Positions 35,660 to 44,354 of a stretch of DNA of 64,000 bases are shown in pieces; position 1 is the first letter of the stretch; the number at the start of each line of letters is the position of its first letter. Both the position numbers and the translations under genes were made by a program. The notes beneath the pieces were generated by a model that did not search any database, was not told the origin of the DNA, and saw only the letters and a program-made list of their open reading frames with translations. This DNA comes from an uncultured Clostridium sp. (GTDB lineage: Bacteria; Bacillota; Clostridia; TANB77; CAG-508), in NCBI GenBank assembly GCA_905213875.1, contig CAJMJN010000002.1, forward strand, positions 90,822-154,821, given 5' to 3'.

Positions 35660-36520
35660 ATGGAATATGATGTTATTATAATTGGAGCAGGACCTGCCGG
35701 AATTTCAGCAGGATTATATACTAAAAGAGCAAATAAAAAAACTCTGATAATATATAATAATGAATCAAGTTTAGAAAAAGCAACTAAAATAGAAAATTAT
35801 TATGGATTTGAAAATGGAATTTCAGGAGAAGAATTATATAAAAAAGGAATAGAACAAGCTAAAAATTTAGGAATAAATGTAAAAAAAGAAGAAGTAATAA
35901 AAATAGATAAAATAAAAGATATTTTTGAAGTAAAAACTGTAAATGAAAATTATACTGCTAAAAATGTAATTTTAGCTACAGGAAATAAAAAGAATAAACC
36001 AGATATAAAAAATATAGAAAAATTTGATGGAAAAGGAGTTAGCTATTGTGCTATTTGTGATGGATTTTTTTATAGGGGAAAAGATGTTGTTGTTATAGGA
36101 AATGGAAATTATGCAATAGCAGAAACAAATGATTTAATTAATATTGTTAACCATGTAACTATTTTAACAAATGGTAAAAAAATTCCTGAATTTAGAGCAG
36201 AAAACGTAGATATTGAAAATAGAAAAGCAGTAGCAATAGAAGGAAATGATAATGTAGAAGCAGTTGAATTAGATGATGGAACAAAACTAAAAACAGATGG
36301 AGTATTTGTTGCACAAGGCGTAGCAGGAAGTACAGATTTTGCAAGAAAAATAGGAGCATTGGTAAAAAATGAAAAAATAGTTGTAAATGAAAAAATGCAA
36401 ACAACAGTAGAAGGCTTATATGCATGTGGAGATTGTATTGGAGGTACTTTGCAAGTAGCTAAGGCAGTGAATGATGGTATGACAGCAGGAATAGATATAA
36501 TAAAAATATGTAAAAGATAA
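35660..36520 (+). CDS. Thioredoxin reductase-like flavoprotein, probably not NADPH-linked
   Basis: The 286-residue protein has the FAD-binding IIGAGPAGISAG (about residue 6), the redox pair CAIC (Cys 129 and 132 in SYCAICDGFF) and the C-terminal FAD site YACGDCIGG. The second nucleotide domain is unusual: VVIGNGNYAIAETNDL replaces the GGGxSA-type NADPH loop, and the HRRxxxR motif is missing (VTILTNGKKI). The length is also short for a 305-320 residue TrxB. This matches the ferredoxin-dependent flavin thioredoxin reductases described in clostridia, so an FFTR-type role is my inference. GAAGGAG precedes the ATG. Monocistronic. Confidence 0.82.
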   Translation: MEYDVIIIGAGPAGISAGLYTKRANKKTLIIYNNESSLEKATKIENYYGFENGISGEELYKKGIEQAKNLGINVKKEEVIKIDKIKDIFEVKTVNENYTAKNVILATGNKKNKPDIKNIEKFDGKGVSYCAICDGFFYRGKDVVVIGNGNYAIAETNDLINIVNHVTILTNGKKIPEFRAENVDIENRKAVAIEGNDNVEAVELDDGTKLKTDGVFVAQGVAGSTDFARKIGALVKNEKIVVNEKMQTTVEGLYACGDCIGGTLQVAKAVNDGMTAGIDIIKICKR

Positions 36521-36550
36521 AAATAAATATTTTAAATAGCATAAAAAAAG

Positions 36551-36602
36551 CGAACATATTTCCAAAAATATGTTTGACATTTTTTTGTTTGTATGATATT
36601 AT
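36551..36602 (+). promoter_or_regulatory. lexA promoter with split LexA-like half-sites / trxB-like terminator
   Basis: TTGACA (36574-36579), 17-base spacer, TATTAT (36597-36602) is a strong promoter. CGAACATA (36551-36558) and TATGTTTG (36569-36576) look like the two halves of a Gram-positive LexA box, but they are separated by ten extra bases. The same sequence can fold as a 9-base hairpin with a T run, so it could be the upstream gene's terminator. Confidence 0.6.
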
Positions 36603-36631
36603 GTGCTCAAATAAGAAATGGAGTGATAGTT

Positions 36632-37282
36632 ATGCCAAGAAAGAGACCAGAATTAAATAAAAGAGAAAAATCAATATTAAAATTTATAGAAAAGCAAATA
36701 ATGACAAAAGGATATCCACCATCAGTAAGAGAAATAGGAAAAGCTGTAGGTTTAAGCTCAACAGCAACTGTACATGGATATTTAGCAAAATTAGAAGAAA
36801 AAGGTTATATAAAGAAACAAGATAAAAAAGGTAGAACATTACGTTTATTAAAAGGTGGATCAGGTGAACCTAAGAAAACCTCAAGCAAGGATTTCTATAC
36901 TCAAAAAGAACTTGTAGAAGTTCCAATTATTGGTAGAATAACAGCAGGTGAACCAATTTTAGCAGTTGAAAACGTAACAGATACATTTCCAATTCCAATT
37001 GATTTTGTTGGAAATTCTGAGAGCTTTATGCTAACAGTTAGAGGAGAAAGTATGATAGAAGCTGGGATTTTAGATGGAGATTATATATTAGTTAAAAAAC
37101 AAAATACAGCTGAAAACGGAGAAATTGTTGTTGCATTAATTGGAGATGAGGCAACTGTAAAAACATTTTATAAAGAAACAGATCATATTAGGCTACAACC
37201 TGAAAATAGCACAATGGATCCAATTATTGTACCAACATGTGAAATTCTTGGTAAAGTAGCAGGGGTATTTAGAAAGATGTAA
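36632..37282 (+). CDS. lexA: SOS repressor LexA
   Basis: LexA represses DNA-damage genes and self-cleaves when RecA is activated. The 216-residue product has an N-terminal winged HTH (PPSVREIGKAVGLSSTATVH, about residues 29-48), the Ala-Gly cleavage site in RITAGEP (about 103-109), the active Ser in GESMIEAGI (about 139) and Lys in ATVKTFYK (about 176). The first frame starts earlier, but the ATG at 36632 has GGAGTG upstream and gives MPRKRPELNKREKS. It is autoregulated in other Firmicutes; the operator here is unusual. Confidence 0.96.
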   Translation: MPRKRPELNKREKSILKFIEKQIMTKGYPPSVREIGKAVGLSSTATVHGYLAKLEEKGYIKKQDKKGRTLRLLKGGSGEPKKTSSKDFYTQKELVEVPIIGRITAGEPILAVENVTDTFPIPIDFVGNSESFMLTVRGESMIEAGILDGDYILVKKQNTAENGEIVVALIGDEATVKTFYKETDHIRLQPENSTMDPIIVPTCEILGKVAGVFRKM

Positions 37283-37308
37283 TTCACACAAAATTCACAA
37301 TATATTTC

Positions 37309-37338
37309 TTGACAAAATGACACCGTGTCACATATAAT
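37309..37338 (+). promoter_or_regulatory. Promoter of ABC exporter operon with internal operator
   Basis: TTGACA (37309-37314), 18-base spacer, TATAAT (37333-37338). The palindrome TGACACCGTGTCA (37318-37330) fills the spacer, a position typical for repression. No regulator gene is next to it. Confidence 0.65.
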
Positions 37339-37383
37339 GATATGGTGTTATTTATTTTATAAAGAGCTAAAAAGGAGGAAAAA

Positions 37384-39651
37384 ATGCTAAGAGTTTTAAA
37401 GAATTTAAAAAATTCATTTATATCAGTAGTGTTTATAGTATTATTACTATTTGTTCAAGCACAAGCTGATTTAAAATTACCAGATTATACTTCAAAAATA
37501 GTTAATACTGGAATTCAAGCAGGAGGGATAGAAACAGCTGTACCAGAAATTATCAGTAAAGATGATTTAGAAACAGTTTTAATGTTCACAGAAAATAAGG
37601 AAGACATTACTAATAATTATACATTAGTAGGTACAGAACTAACTGAATATGAACAAAAAATTGTAAATAAATATATAGGAAAAGACAAAACAGTAGAAGC
37701 TGAAAGTGCATATATATTAAAGGATATTAATAAAGAAGAAAAAGAGGAACTAGCAGCAAAGTTAGCAACACCATTATTGGAAGTTTCAACAATTAGTAAT
37801 GAAGAAACTGCTAATCAAATAAAAAGTCAAATGACAGCAAATATGCCAGAACAACAAAAATCATATATACAAGATAAAAGTATAAAAGAAATTTTATCTA
37901 TGATGCCAGATGAACAGAAAAATACATTACTTGAGCAGTTTACAAGCAAAATAAATGAAATGTCTGATTCAATAAAAAGTCAGGCAGCAGTTTCATCTGT
38001 GAAACAAATATACAAAAATGTTGGTGTAGACACAGATAAGATTCAAAATAGTTATATTATAATGGCAGGATTCCAAATGCTTGGAGTAGCATTAGTTAGT
38101 ATGATTTCGGCAATTATAATAATGCTATTATCAGCAAGAGTTGCTGCAAAATTATCAAAAACATTAAGAGAAAAAGTTTTTGGAAAAGTATTAAATTTTT
38201 CTAATGAAGAATTAAACGGATTTTCAACAGCATCATTAATTACTCGTAGTACAAATGATATTCAACAAATCCAACAATTAATGACAATGTTATTTAGAGT
38301 TGTTGTATATGCACCGGTTATCGGTATAGGAGGATTTATTAAAGTATTAACAAATAGTGATAGTTCAATGGCTTGGATTATAGGTGTTGCAATACTTGCA
38401 ATATTATTTGTAGTGGGAACTTTATTTATTATAGCAATGCCAAAATTTAAAAAATTACAAGAATTAACAGATAAATTAAACCTTGTATCACGTGAAATTT
38501 TAAGTGGCTTACCTGTAATTAGAGCTTTTAATACAGAGAAAAAGGAAGAAAAAAGATTTGATGATGCAAATAAAGACCTAATGAAAGCAAATATATTTGT
38601 AAATCGTGCAATGTCAATGATGATGCCAATGTTAATGTTGATAATGAATGCAATAACTGTACTTATAGTGTGGGTAGGTGGACATAGCGTAGACCAAGGA
38701 CTTACACAGGTTGGAGATATGATGGCATTTATCCAATACACAATGCAAATTGTAATGGCATTTTTAATGATATCAATGGTATCAATTATGCTTCCAAGAG
38801 CATCTGTATCAGCCAAACGTATTAATGAAGTTTTAGATACAGTTCCATCAATAAAAGACAAAGAACAAGCAAAGAAATTTGATTCAAATAAAAAAGGCTT
38901 AGTAGAATTTAAGGATGTATCTTTTAGATATCCAGATGCTGATACAGAGATATTATCTGATATAAACTTTACAGCCAAACCAGGAGAAACTACAGCTATT
39001 ATTGGAAGTACTGGAAGTGGAAAATCAACAGTTGTAAACTTATTACCTAGATTTTATGATGTTACAGGAGGAGAACTTTTAATAGATGGTGTAAATGTAA
39101 AAGATGTATCACAAAAAGATTTAAGAAATATTATAGGTTTTGTGCCTCAAAAAGGAGTATTATTCTCAGGAACAATAGAATCAAATATAAAATATTCTGA
39201 TGATAATATGTCTGATGAAAGAATGGTTGAAGCTGCAGAAATTGCCCAAGCTACAGAATTTATTGAGGCAAAAGAAAATAAATATAAAGATGAAATTGCA
39301 CAAGGTGGAAACAATGTTTCAGGCGGACAAAAACAACGTTTATCAATAGCTAGAGCAATAGCAAAAGACCCAGAAATATATGTATTTGATGATAGTTTTT
39401 CAGCACTAGATTTAAAAACAGATGCAGCTTTAAGAGAAGAACTAGCAAAAAGAACAAAAAATAAAACAGTAATTATAGTAGCACAAAGAATTAGTACAAT
39501 ATTAGATGCAAATCAAATAATTGTATTAGAAGAAGGAAAGGTAGTTGGAAAAGGTACACACGAAGAATTAATGAAAGATAATGAAACATATAGACAAATA
39601 GCGTTATCACAATTATCTGAAGAAGAATTAAACAAGAAAGGAGGAGAATAA
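37384..39651 (+). CDS. ABC exporter, subunit with degenerate catalytic site and large extracellular insertion
   Basis: The 755-residue half-transporter has TM helix 1 (about residues 10-27), an inserted region of about 190 residues (28-218), then the remaining five TM helices (about 225-480), and an ATP-binding domain. Walker A is GSTGSGKST (about 541), signature VSGGQKQ (about 646), and Walker B YVFDDSFSALD (about 665), where Asp replaces the usual catalytic Glu. This is the degenerate partner of a heterodimeric exporter of the BmrCD type. Its start follows AAAGGAGG. The gene is immediately followed by the second subunit (one base between). Confidence 0.92.
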   Translation: MLRVLKNLKNSFISVVFIVLLLFVQAQADLKLPDYTSKIVNTGIQAGGIETAVPEIISKDDLETVLMFTENKEDITNNYTLVGTELTEYEQKIVNKYIGKDKTVEAESAYILKDINKEEKEELAAKLATPLLEVSTISNEETANQIKSQMTANMPEQQKSYIQDKSIKEILSMMPDEQKNTLLEQFTSKINEMSDSIKSQAAVSSVKQIYKNVGVDTDKIQNSYIIMAGFQMLGVALVSMISAIIIMLLSARVAAKLSKTLREKVFGKVLNFSNEELNGFSTASLITRSTNDIQQIQQLMTMLFRVVVYAPVIGIGGFIKVLTNSDSSMAWIIGVAILAILFVVGTLFIIAMPKFKKLQELTDKLNLVSREILSGLPVIRAFNTEKKEEKRFDDANKDLMKANIFVNRAMSMMMPMLMLIMNAITVLIVWVGGHSVDQGLTQVGDMMAFIQYTMQIVMAFLMISMVSIMLPRASVSAKRINEVLDTVPSIKDKEQAKKFDSNKKGLVEFKDVSFRYPDADTEILSDINFTAKPGETTAIIGSTGSGKSTVVNLLPRFYDVTGGELLIDGVNVKDVSQKDLRNIIGFVPQKGVLFSGTIESNIKYSDDNMSDERMVEAAEIAQATEFIEAKENKYKDEIAQGGNNVSGGQKQRLSIARAIAKDPEIYVFDDSFSALDLKTDAALREELAKRTKNKTVIIVAQRISTILDANQIIVLEEGKVVGKGTHEELMKDNETYRQIALSQLSEEELNKKGGE

Positions 39652-39652
39652 T

Positions 39653-41473
39653 ATGCCAGGACCAATGGGAGGAACAGGAAAAAAATCATTAGAAAAAGCA
39701 AAAGATTTTAAAGGAACAACAAAAAAATTAATAAAAGAATATTTATCTAAATATAAAATTGCTTTAATAATAGTTTTTATATTTGCAATAGGAAGCACAA
39801 TATTTACAATTGTAGGACCTAAAATACTAGGAAATGCGACAACTGAAATTTTTAATGGTATTGTTAACAAGATTTCAGGTGGATCAGGAATAGATTTTGA
39901 TAAAATCGGAAAAATATTATTAACATTAATCTGTTTATATGTTGTTAGTGCATTATTCTCTTTCATTCAGGGCTTTACAATGACAGGAATTGCACAAAAA
40001 ATTACATATAAATTAAGAGCAGATATATCTGAAAAAATAAATAAATTGCCAATGAAATATTTTGATAAAAGAACACATGGAGAAGTGTTATCAGTAATAA
40101 CAAATGATGTTGACACATTAAGTGCAAACTTAAACCAAAGTATTACACAAATAATTACAGCTATTTGTACATTAATTGGAATTTTAGTAATGATGTTTTC
40201 TATAAGTTGGCAAATGACATTAATTTCACTTATTATTTTACCAGTATCAGCATTATTGGTAAAAAACATTGTTGGAAAATCACAAAAATATTTTAAAGCT
40301 CAACAAGATTATCTAGCAAATGTAAATGGTCAAGTTGAAGAAGTTTATGGTGGATTAAATATTGTAAAGGTATTTAATGCAGAAGGAAAAGTAACAAATG
40401 AATTTGAAAAAGCAAATGATAATTTATATCATTCTGCTTGGAAATCACAATTTTTATCTGGACTAATGTTCCCAGTTATGAACTTTATTGGAAATGTAGG
40501 TTATGTGGCAGTTGCAGTAGCTGGAGGATATTTAGCAATCCAAGGTACAATAACAGTAGGAAATATACAAAGTTTTATACAATATAACAAACAATTTACT
40601 CAACCAATAAACCAAATAGCACAAATTTCAAGTATGTTACAAGCAATGGTAGCAGCTGCAGAAAGAGTGTTTGAATTTTTAGAAGAAGATGAAGAAAAAA
40701 ACACTGCAAAACAAGGAACTAGTGTTGAACAATTAAAAGGAAATGTTAAATTTAATCATGTAAAATTTGGTTATGATGCAGAAAAAACAATAATAAATGA
40801 TTTCAATTGTGATGTTAAAGATGGTCAAAAAATAGCAATTGTAGGACCAACAGGAGCTGGTAAAACTACAATGGTAAAATTACTTATGAGATTTTATGAT
40901 GTAACAGATGGTGCAATTTTAGTAGATGGAATAAACATCAAAGATTTTGAACGTGGAGAATTGCGTAAAATGTTTGGTATGGTATTACAAGATACTTGGC
41001 TATTTGGAGGAACTGTAAAAGAAAATATCAAATATGGAAAAGAAGATGCAACAGATGATGAAGTAATTCAAGCAGCAAAAGCTGCACATGTGCATCATTT
41101 TATAAAAACATTACCAAATGGATATAACTCAGTTCTAAATGAAGAATCAAGTAATGTATCTGCAGGACAAAAACAATTATTAACAATTGCAAGAGTAATA
41201 TTAACAGACCCTAAAGTATTAATTTTAGATGAAGCTACAAGTTCAATAGATACAAGGACAGAAATACAAATTCAAAAAGCAATGGATAATCTAATGGAAG
41301 GAAGAACAAGTTTTATTATTGCACATAGATTATCAACTATAAAAAATGCGGATTTAATTTTAGTTATGAATCACGGAGATATAGTAGAACAAGGAACACA
41401 TGAAGAATTACTTGCTAAAGGTGGATTTTATAGCGATTTATATAACTCTCAATTCGAAGAAGTTGAAGAATAA
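39653..41473 (+). CDS. ABC exporter, catalytically complete subunit
   Basis: The 606-residue half-transporter has six TM helices (about residues 35-330) and an ATP-binding domain: Walker A GPTGAGKTT (about 398), signature VSAGQKQ (about 503) and Walker B LILDEATSSID (about 523) with the catalytic Glu. The signature has Ala for Gly (SAGQ); together with the Asp Walker B in the partner this gives one weak and one strong ATP site, as known for heterodimeric multidrug exporters. It starts one base after the partner's stop, so both are one operon. Substrate unknown. Confidence 0.93.
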   Translation: MPGPMGGTGKKSLEKAKDFKGTTKKLIKEYLSKYKIALIIVFIFAIGSTIFTIVGPKILGNATTEIFNGIVNKISGGSGIDFDKIGKILLTLICLYVVSALFSFIQGFTMTGIAQKITYKLRADISEKINKLPMKYFDKRTHGEVLSVITNDVDTLSANLNQSITQIITAICTLIGILVMMFSISWQMTLISLIILPVSALLVKNIVGKSQKYFKAQQDYLANVNGQVEEVYGGLNIVKVFNAEGKVTNEFEKANDNLYHSAWKSQFLSGLMFPVMNFIGNVGYVAVAVAGGYLAIQGTITVGNIQSFIQYNKQFTQPINQIAQISSMLQAMVAAAERVFEFLEEDEEKNTAKQGTSVEQLKGNVKFNHVKFGYDAEKTIINDFNCDVKDGQKIAIVGPTGAGKTTMVKLLMRFYDVTDGAILVDGINIKDFERGELRKMFGMVLQDTWLFGGTVKENIKYGKEDATDDEVIQAAKAAHVHHFIKTLPNGYNSVLNEESSNVSAGQKQLLTIARVILTDPKVLILDEATSSIDTRTEIQIQKAMDNLMEGRTSFIIAHRLSTIKNADLILVMNHGDIVEQGTHEELLAKGGFYSDLYNSQFEEVEE

Positions 41474-41493
41474 TAAAGACAAAATCATATGAC

Positions 41494-41522
41494 TTGACAG
41501 ATAGAATTTTTAGAAATATAAT
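41494..41522 (+). promoter_or_regulatory. Sigma-A promoter of fba
   Basis: TTGACA (41494-41499), 17-base spacer, TATAAT (41517-41522): consensus at all twelve positions. Confidence 0.82.
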
Positions 41523-41564
41523 TGCAATTGATAAACCAAAATGTAATTTAAAGGAGGAATTTGT

Positions 41565-42494
41565 ATGTTAGTAACAACAAAGGAAATGTTTGAAAAATCA
41601 ATGAAAGAAGGATATGCGATAGGAGCATTTAATGTAAATAATATGGAAATAATTCAAGGAATTATGGATGCAGCTGCAGAGAGCAAATCACCAGTAATAT
41701 TACAAGCATCATCAAGTGCTATTAAATATGCAAGAATAGGATATTTAATGAAGATGGTAGAAGCAGCAGTTGAAGAACATCCAGAGGTTCCAGTTGCAAT
41801 ACATTTAGATCATGGACCAGATTTTGAAACAGCAAAAATGTGTATTGATAATGGATTTACATCAGTTATGATAGATGGGTCAAAATATGATTTTGAAGAA
41901 AATGTAGCCTTAACTAAAAAAGTTGTAGATTATGCACATTCTAAAGGTGTTGTAGTTGAAGCAGAACTTGGAAAATTAGCAGGAATCGAAGATGATGTAT
42001 CAGTAGATGCTGCAGATGCAATGTATACAGATCCAGAACAAGCAGAAGAATTTGTAAAAAGAACAGGTTGTGATTCATTAGCAATTGCTATTGGAACAAG
42101 CCATGGAGCATATAAATTTAAAGGTGAAGCAAAATTAAGATTTGACATTTTAGCAAAAATAAAAGAGAGAATACCAAATACACCAATAGTTTTACATGGT
42201 GCTTCAACAGTAATACCAGAATTAGTTGAAACATGCAATAAATATGGAGCTGACATACCAGGAGCAAAAGGTGTACCAGATGAAATATTGCATGAAGCAA
42301 GTATTTCAGGAGTTTCAAAAATAAATGTTGATACAGACTTAAGATTAGCAATGACAGCAGGAATCAGAAAAGAATTTGTTGAAAATCCAAGTGTATTTGA
42401 TCCTAGAAAATATCTAGGACCAGCTAGAGAATTAATAAAAGAAACTGTTGAACATAAAATGAAAGATGTTTTTGGTTCAAGCAATAAAATTTAA
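41565..42494 (+). CDS. fba: Fructose-1,6-bisphosphate aldolase, class II
   Basis: It cleaves fructose 1,6-bisphosphate to two triose phosphates using zinc. The 309-residue protein has the zinc-binding HLDHGPDFETAK (about residue 80), VEAELGKLAGIEDDV (about 132), HGAYKFKGEAKLRFD (about 178) and INVDTDLRLAM (about 254), all typical of class II aldolase. AAGGAGG precedes the ATG. Its own promoter is near perfect, as expected for a highly expressed glycolytic gene. Confidence 0.97.
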   Translation: MLVTTKEMFEKSMKEGYAIGAFNVNNMEIIQGIMDAAAESKSPVILQASSSAIKYARIGYLMKMVEAAVEEHPEVPVAIHLDHGPDFETAKMCIDNGFTSVMIDGSKYDFEENVALTKKVVDYAHSKGVVVEAELGKLAGIEDDVSVDAADAMYTDPEQAEEFVKRTGCDSLAIAIGTSHGAYKFKGEAKLRFDILAKIKERIPNTPIVLHGASTVIPELVETCNKYGADIPGAKGVPDEILHEASISGVSKINVDTDLRLAMTAGIRKEFVENPSVFDPRKYLGPARELIKETVEHKMKDVFGSSNKI

Positions 42495-42520
42495 TGTTAT
42501 AATTTAATTGAATATAAGTA

Positions 42521-42568
42521 AAAAAACAATATATATTATTTTCTTTAAAATAATATATATTGTTTTTT
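42521..42568 (+). terminator. Terminator after fba
   Basis: A 22-base perfect stem (42521-42542 with 42547-42568), A-rich on the left and T-rich on the right, so it may act both ways towards smpB. Confidence 0.8.
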
Positions 42569-42618
42569 ATTAATATTATCACAAACTAATTAAGTTTATC
42601 TAGTAAAATGGTGTAGCT

Positions 42619-43071
42619 TTAAAATCTATCTTTTAAAGTACGTTGAATTTGTCTTTGAGCATCTTTTTTAGCAATATCTTGTCTTTTATCATATAGTTTT
42701 TTTCCTTTTCCGATACCTAATTCTAATTTAACTATACTACCTTTAAAATATAAGCTTATAGGGATTAAAGAACAACCTTGTTGTTTAGTTAATCCAATAA
42801 GTTTGTTTATTTCTGTTCTATTTAACAATAATTTTCTATCACGTAAAGGATCTTTATTAAAAATATTTCCATGTTCATATGGGCTAATATGCATACCGAC
42901 AATATATACTTCACCATTTCTTATTAAACAATATGTATCTTTTAAATTAACTTGACCTGTTCTTATTGATTTTATTTCAGTACCAGAAAGGACAATTCCG
43001 GCTTCTAATTTGCTGTCAATGGTGTAGTTATGATATGCAGTTGGATTTTTGGCAATTAATTTTGTATTCAT
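42619..43071 (-). CDS. smpB: SsrA-binding protein SmpB
   Basis: SmpB delivers tmRNA to stalled ribosomes. The 150-residue protein has NPTAYHNYTIDSKLEAGIVL at the start, GTEIKSIRTGQVNLKDTY (about residue 30) and a basic C-terminal tail ending RTLKDRF, all conserved. The start at 43071 follows TAGGAG on the minus strand; an in-frame ATG at 43089 overlaps it. The ssrA gene itself, often downstream, is not seen in the window. Confidence 0.96.
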   Translation of the reverse strand: MNTKLIAKNPTAYHNYTIDSKLEAGIVLSGTEIKSIRTGQVNLKDTYCLIRNGEVYIVGMHISPYEHGNIFNKDPLRDRKLLLNRTEINKLIGLTKQQGCSLIPISLYFKGSIVKLELGIGKGKKLYDKRQDIAKKDAQRQIQRTLKDRF

Positions 43072-43125
43072 ATAAGTTACTCCTAACATAAATAATATAA
43101 AATTCTTTTATATTATAACACAAAA

Positions 43126-43170
43126 AATAATGATTAGCTATTAAATTTTTAGTAATAGCTAATCATTAAA
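43126..43170 (-). terminator. Terminator of the 43175 gene
   Basis: TAATGATTAGCTATTA pairs with TAATAGCTAATCATTA across a short loop; on the minus strand a U-rich run follows. Confidence 0.65.
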
Positions 43171-43174
43171 AAAA

Positions 43175-43606
43175 TTATCTATCATCATAGTGAGAAGATT
43201 GACGTTGTGTACCATAATACCAAACTAATGCAACTATTGCAATTGCGGCTATAGCCATAATTAACCATGTCCAAGCAGTAGAATTCATTCCCATAAATGT
43301 ACCTGCTTGAGTATCAACAGAAGTTCTTGTAGCATTATAAGCACCATTCATAGAGTTTTGAGTACCACTTTCAACTTTATTTGTCATATTTTGTGCACCA
43401 TTTTCTATTCCATTTGTTACATTTTTGGAACCATTAGAAATATCTTTAGCAGCATTTTCGATAGTATTTTCAGCACCTCCAACAACATTTCTTACACCAT
43501 TGGCGGCGTCTTTAACCATTTGACCAGCATCATCATTTGCAAAACATAAATTACAAGAAAATAGAATTGCAATAACTAGACCTGCACTAATAAGTAGTTT
43601 TTTCAT
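43175..43606 (-). CDS. Secreted or membrane-anchored low-complexity protein
   Basis: The 143-residue protein has a signal peptide (MKKLLISAGLVIAILFSCNL, likely cut after Ala23), a helical region full of Asn/Gly/Ala with repeated N-A-type heptads (about 25-100), and a C-terminal membrane helix (about 108-128) followed by a short basic tail. It would be anchored to the membrane with the middle region outside. No family is recognised. AAGGAGG precedes the ATG. The neighbour at 43751 has the same architecture, so they may be a functional pair. Confidence 0.65.
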   Translation of the reverse strand: MKKLLISAGLVIAILFSCNLCFANDDAGQMVKDAANGVRNVVGGAENTIENAAKDISNGSKNVTNGIENGAQNMTNKVESGTQNSMNGAYNATRTSVDTQAGTFMGMNSTAWTWLIMAIAAIAIVALVWYYGTQRQSSHYDDR

Positions 43607-43697
43607 AAAAAATCCTCCTTAAAAAATAATTATTTTGTTAAATAATTTTAGTAATATTATTTAATTTTTTAGAGAAAAATATACATATAAAAATAAA

Positions 43698-43728
43698 AAA
43701 GAAGAAGATTTATAAAATCCGCTTCTTT
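43698..43728 (-). terminator. Terminator of the 43751 gene
   Basis: AAAGAAG-type arm pairs with CTTCTTT, giving a short hairpin with U-rich 3' end on the minus strand. Confidence 0.55.
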
Positions 43729-43750
43729 AAAAATTTATTAATTATTGCAA

Positions 43751-44188
43751 TTATTTTTTTAATCTAATTAAAATAGCTATAGCAAGTAAAATTAAAAGTA
43801 TACCAATAACTATTAAGAATATATTTAAGTTATTAGATACACCTAAACCATCACTACTGCTTGTTGATGTAGTACTAGTAACTCTAGTGCTAGGAGAAGA
43901 ACTAGTAGAACTTGAAGCGTTACTTGTGCTAGAAGCATTTGATGATGAATTTGTTGTATTTGAGCTATTTGAATTCATATCATTCAATGTTGAATTAGTA
44001 TTAGATGTATTATCAGAAGTACTATTATCAGTAGATACAGAATTTGAATCAGCACTATTTGAATCTAATCCATTAGTTAAATCATTACTTAAATTTAAAT
44101 CAACAGCATAAGAGCTAGTAAAAATAGATATAAAAGTAATGATTGACAACATTAAAATAACCAACTTTAAATTTTTAATTTTTAACAT
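43751..44188 (-). CDS. Ser/Thr/Asn-rich surface protein with signal peptide and C-terminal membrane anchor
   Basis: The 145-residue protein has a signal peptide (about residues 1-28, ending TSSYAVD), a stretch of about 85 residues made almost only of Ser, Thr, Asn and Asp, and a C-terminal transmembrane helix (about 120-141) with a basic end (RLKK). This is a stalk-like wall-associated design. TAGGAGG precedes the ATG on the minus strand. No function can be assigned. It may form a pair with the gene at 43175. Confidence 0.65.
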   Translation of the reverse strand: MLKIKNLKLVILMLSIITFISIFTSSYAVDLNLSNDLTNGLDSNSADSNSVSTDNSTSDNTSNTNSTLNDMNSNSSNTTNSSSNASSTSNASSSTSSSPSTRVTSTTSTSSSDGLGVSNNLNIFLIVIGILLILLAIAILIRLKK

Positions 44189-44290
44189 ATTAATTACCTC
44201 CTAATAGAAATATAAATTTCATTTCTTTTGTTTTCACGGTATATAATATCACAAAGGCTTGAAACTGTCTAGTAAATTTTATAAAAATAA

Positions 44291-44319
44291 TTGACTATAA
44301 ATAATATTTATAGTATTAT
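44291..44319 (+). promoter_or_regulatory. Promoter of the DUF368 gene
   Basis: TTGACT (44291-44296), 17-base spacer, TATTAT (44314-44319). Confidence 0.65.
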
Positions 44320-44354
44320 ATCAAATATAATTAGTATTTGAAGGGAGAAAACGA

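Noticed and set aside
38262..38978. A 238-codon antisense open frame within the first ABC subunit
   Set aside because: It mirrors a gene with clear Walker and membrane features, has no ribosome site, and its composition is that of a reversed coding strand.
41930..42484. A 184-codon antisense open frame within fba
   Set aside because: Shadow of a strongly conserved gene; no start signals and no recognisable domain.
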